5,707 nt of DNA, taken from the NCBI GenBank assembly GCA_003446315.1, contig DMBA01000093.1, positions 1-5,707 on the forward strand. The letters are read 5' to 3'. Positions 4,656 through 5,707 of this stretch are shown here, piece by piece; the first letter of the stretch is position 1, and the number at the start of each line of letters is the position of its first letter. The notes under the pieces are model-generated. The model was given only the letters and a program-made list of their open reading frames with translations. It was not told the DNA's origin and searched no databases. The stretch is from Ruminococcus sp. GTDB lineage: Bacteria; Bacillota; Clostridia; Oscillospirales; Ruminococcaceae. A program made the translations under genes and the position numbers.

Positions 4656-5707
4656 ATGAAGAAAAGAATCTTTTTGATCGTTTTGACAGGTTTGCTGCTT
4701 TGCTCCTGCGGCACCGGCTTGCAGTCTGAGCCGGATGCACAGGAATCCGGCACGGAAGCTGTGCAGGAGATGCAGGAAACATCTGCTGCGGAAGCCGATG
4801 AGACAGTCACTGAAACGGAAGCTGTGCAGGAAACTGCTCCGGATGCCGATTCAGCCGATACAGATGCACAGCCGGCAGAACCGATCGAAAATGAACATAT
4901 CTCTTACAAACTGTTTGCGGATGCTGTCAAGGCGGAAGATATTTATGATGTCAGGGACATTACGCTTCCGGACAGCATCAACGGCATGAGCTATTTCCCC
5001 TGCGGGATCGCCGGCGATCAGATCCTTGTTGTGCTCCAGAAGGATCTCACGGCGGAAGATTATCCTTGTGAATACGGCACTTTGGACTGCAATACACTGG
5101 AATATACACAGTTGATCCCGGATATCAAAAACAGTTTCGCCGATTGTTTTGACGGTCGGTACTTCGTATTTTGCTCCAACAAAAGCGATCAGACGATGTT
5201 CTTGCAGCTCTATGATACTGAAACAAAAACATTTAAGACGATCATGAACTTTGTTGAGAACTATCAGCCGAGCACCAACCACGCTTTGCTCTGCAACGGG
5301 AAAGTCTATTTTGACGGCTATATCACTGCGGATCATCAGAAAATGGCTGTGTTTGAATATGATATTGAAAGCGATACGCTGAAAACCGTTGCGGAAAATG
5401 CGCATAGCCCGATGGTCTCCGGTGATACATTGTGGTATGTGAATTATAATCCCGAAACCCAAACAGCGGATAAGGTCGTAAACAATACCGACGGCAGCGA
5501 AATGCCGCTGAAAGACAAGAATCTGAACGGCATTTACTGCGCAGACAACCGCTTTTTTGCCTTCACTTCCGATGAATCTGTGGATCCGCATTATTCTTCC
5601 TTCAACATTGTGGAACTGCGTCCTGATACGCAGAATCGTGCTATTATCAGCACAACGCCCGGTGAGGGTGAGATCTTTGATACGATGATCTCCAATGATT
5701 TCTGCCT
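4656..5707 (+). CDS. Exported lipoprotein with acidic linker and probable beta-propeller, 3' end outside window
   Basis: 350 residues are visible and the frame stays open at the window end. The N-terminus is a lipoprotein signal: KKR at 2-4, a hydrophobic core 5-15, and LCSC with Cys18 as the likely lipidated residue (Cys16 is an alternative). Residues about 20-80 form an acidic, low-complexity Glu/Ala/Thr/Gln linker with a repeated TEAVQE unit. From about 85 on, the sequence shows repeating strand-turn units typical of a beta-propeller: LDCNTLEYTQL (from 143), YDTETKTFKTI (from 186) with NGKVYFDGY (from 214), YDIESDTLKTV (from 235), and further similar units. It therefore probably sits on the outer face of the membrane and binds a ligand or protein partner; no catalytic motif is seen and no substrate can be named. 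It lies behind a strong promoter and a 445-nt leader, divergent from the secreted peptidase. Confidence 0.85.
   Translation, partial: MKKRIFLIVLTGLLLCSCGTGLQSEPDAQESGTEAVQEMQETSAAEADETVTETEAVQETAPDADSADTDAQPAEPIENEHISYKLFADAVKAEDIYDVRDITLPDSINGMSYFPCGIAGDQILVVLQKDLTAEDYPCEYGTLDCNTLEYTQLIPDIKNSFADCFDGRYFVFCSNKSDQTMFLQLYDTETKTFKTIMNFVENYQPSTNHALLCNGKVYFDGYITADHQKMAVFEYDIESDTLKTVAENAHSPMVSGDTLWYVNYNPETQTADKVVNNTDGSEMPLKDKNLNGIYCADNRFFAFTSDESVDPHYSSFNIVELRPDTQNRAIISTTPGEGEIFDTMISNDFC
4752..4768 (+). repeat. 17-bp in-frame repeat in the lipoprotein linker, copy 1
   Basis: ACGGAAGCTGTGCAGGA occurs here and again exactly at 4815-4831. The 63-bp offset equals 21 codons, so both encode TEAVQE. This points to linker growth by local duplication. 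Confidence 0.8.
4815..4831 (+). repeat. 17-bp in-frame repeat in the lipoprotein linker, copy 2
   Basis: Exact copy of 4752-4768, in the same reading frame. Confidence 0.8.

Noticed and set aside
4851..5591. 246-codon frame on the - strand
   Set aside because: It is antisense to the lipoprotein, which has a strong ribosome binding site, a lipobox and repeated propeller units; the reverse frame has no such support.

Overview
The window looks like chromosomal DNA of a low-to-middle G+C Firmicute. A Ruminococcus-like gut Clostridia member (Oscillospiraceae) is my best guess, but this is inference. The reasons are AGGAGG-type ribosome binding sites, textbook sigma-A promoters, the protein families present, and coding regions near balanced G+C separated by very A+T-rich gaps. 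There is no sign of phage, transposon, CRISPR array, tRNA or rRNA.

Left part (1-2219, + strand): the C-terminal three quarters of tRNA-guanine transglycosylase (tgt), then an unrecognised 180-residue protein with a weak N-terminal hydrophobic stretch, then a complete PP2C-type Ser/Thr protein phosphatase. The genes are closely spaced on one strand with no terminator between them, so co-transcription is likely. The kinase that usually partners PP2C is not in view.

Middle (2220-2764): a gene-free stretch with a hairpin lacking a T-run, four helically phased A-tracts (predicted bent DNA), a Rho-independent terminator for the left operon, and a second hairpin that probably ends the next gene, which converges from the right.

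Right part (2765-5707): two divergent genes for exported proteins. On the - strand is a secreted papain-fold/C39-like cysteine peptidase whose codon choice is strongly biased, as in highly expressed genes. On the + strand is a lipoprotein with an acidic linker and a probable beta-propeller, cut by the window end. They are separated by about 1.16 kb of A+T-rich DNA holding two outward-facing consensus promoters (TTGACA-17-TATAAT, both with a TGn extension). At or next to the predicted +1 of each transcript sits a small hairpin closed by GCTC/GAGC. Both leaders are long, about 166 and 445 nt. The lipoprotein leader holds repeats and overlapping, mutually exclusive stems that no annotated feature explains.

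I found no clear multi-gene novel system. The most unusual part is the intergenic/leader architecture at 3491-4655, followed by the unrecognised protein at 843-1385.
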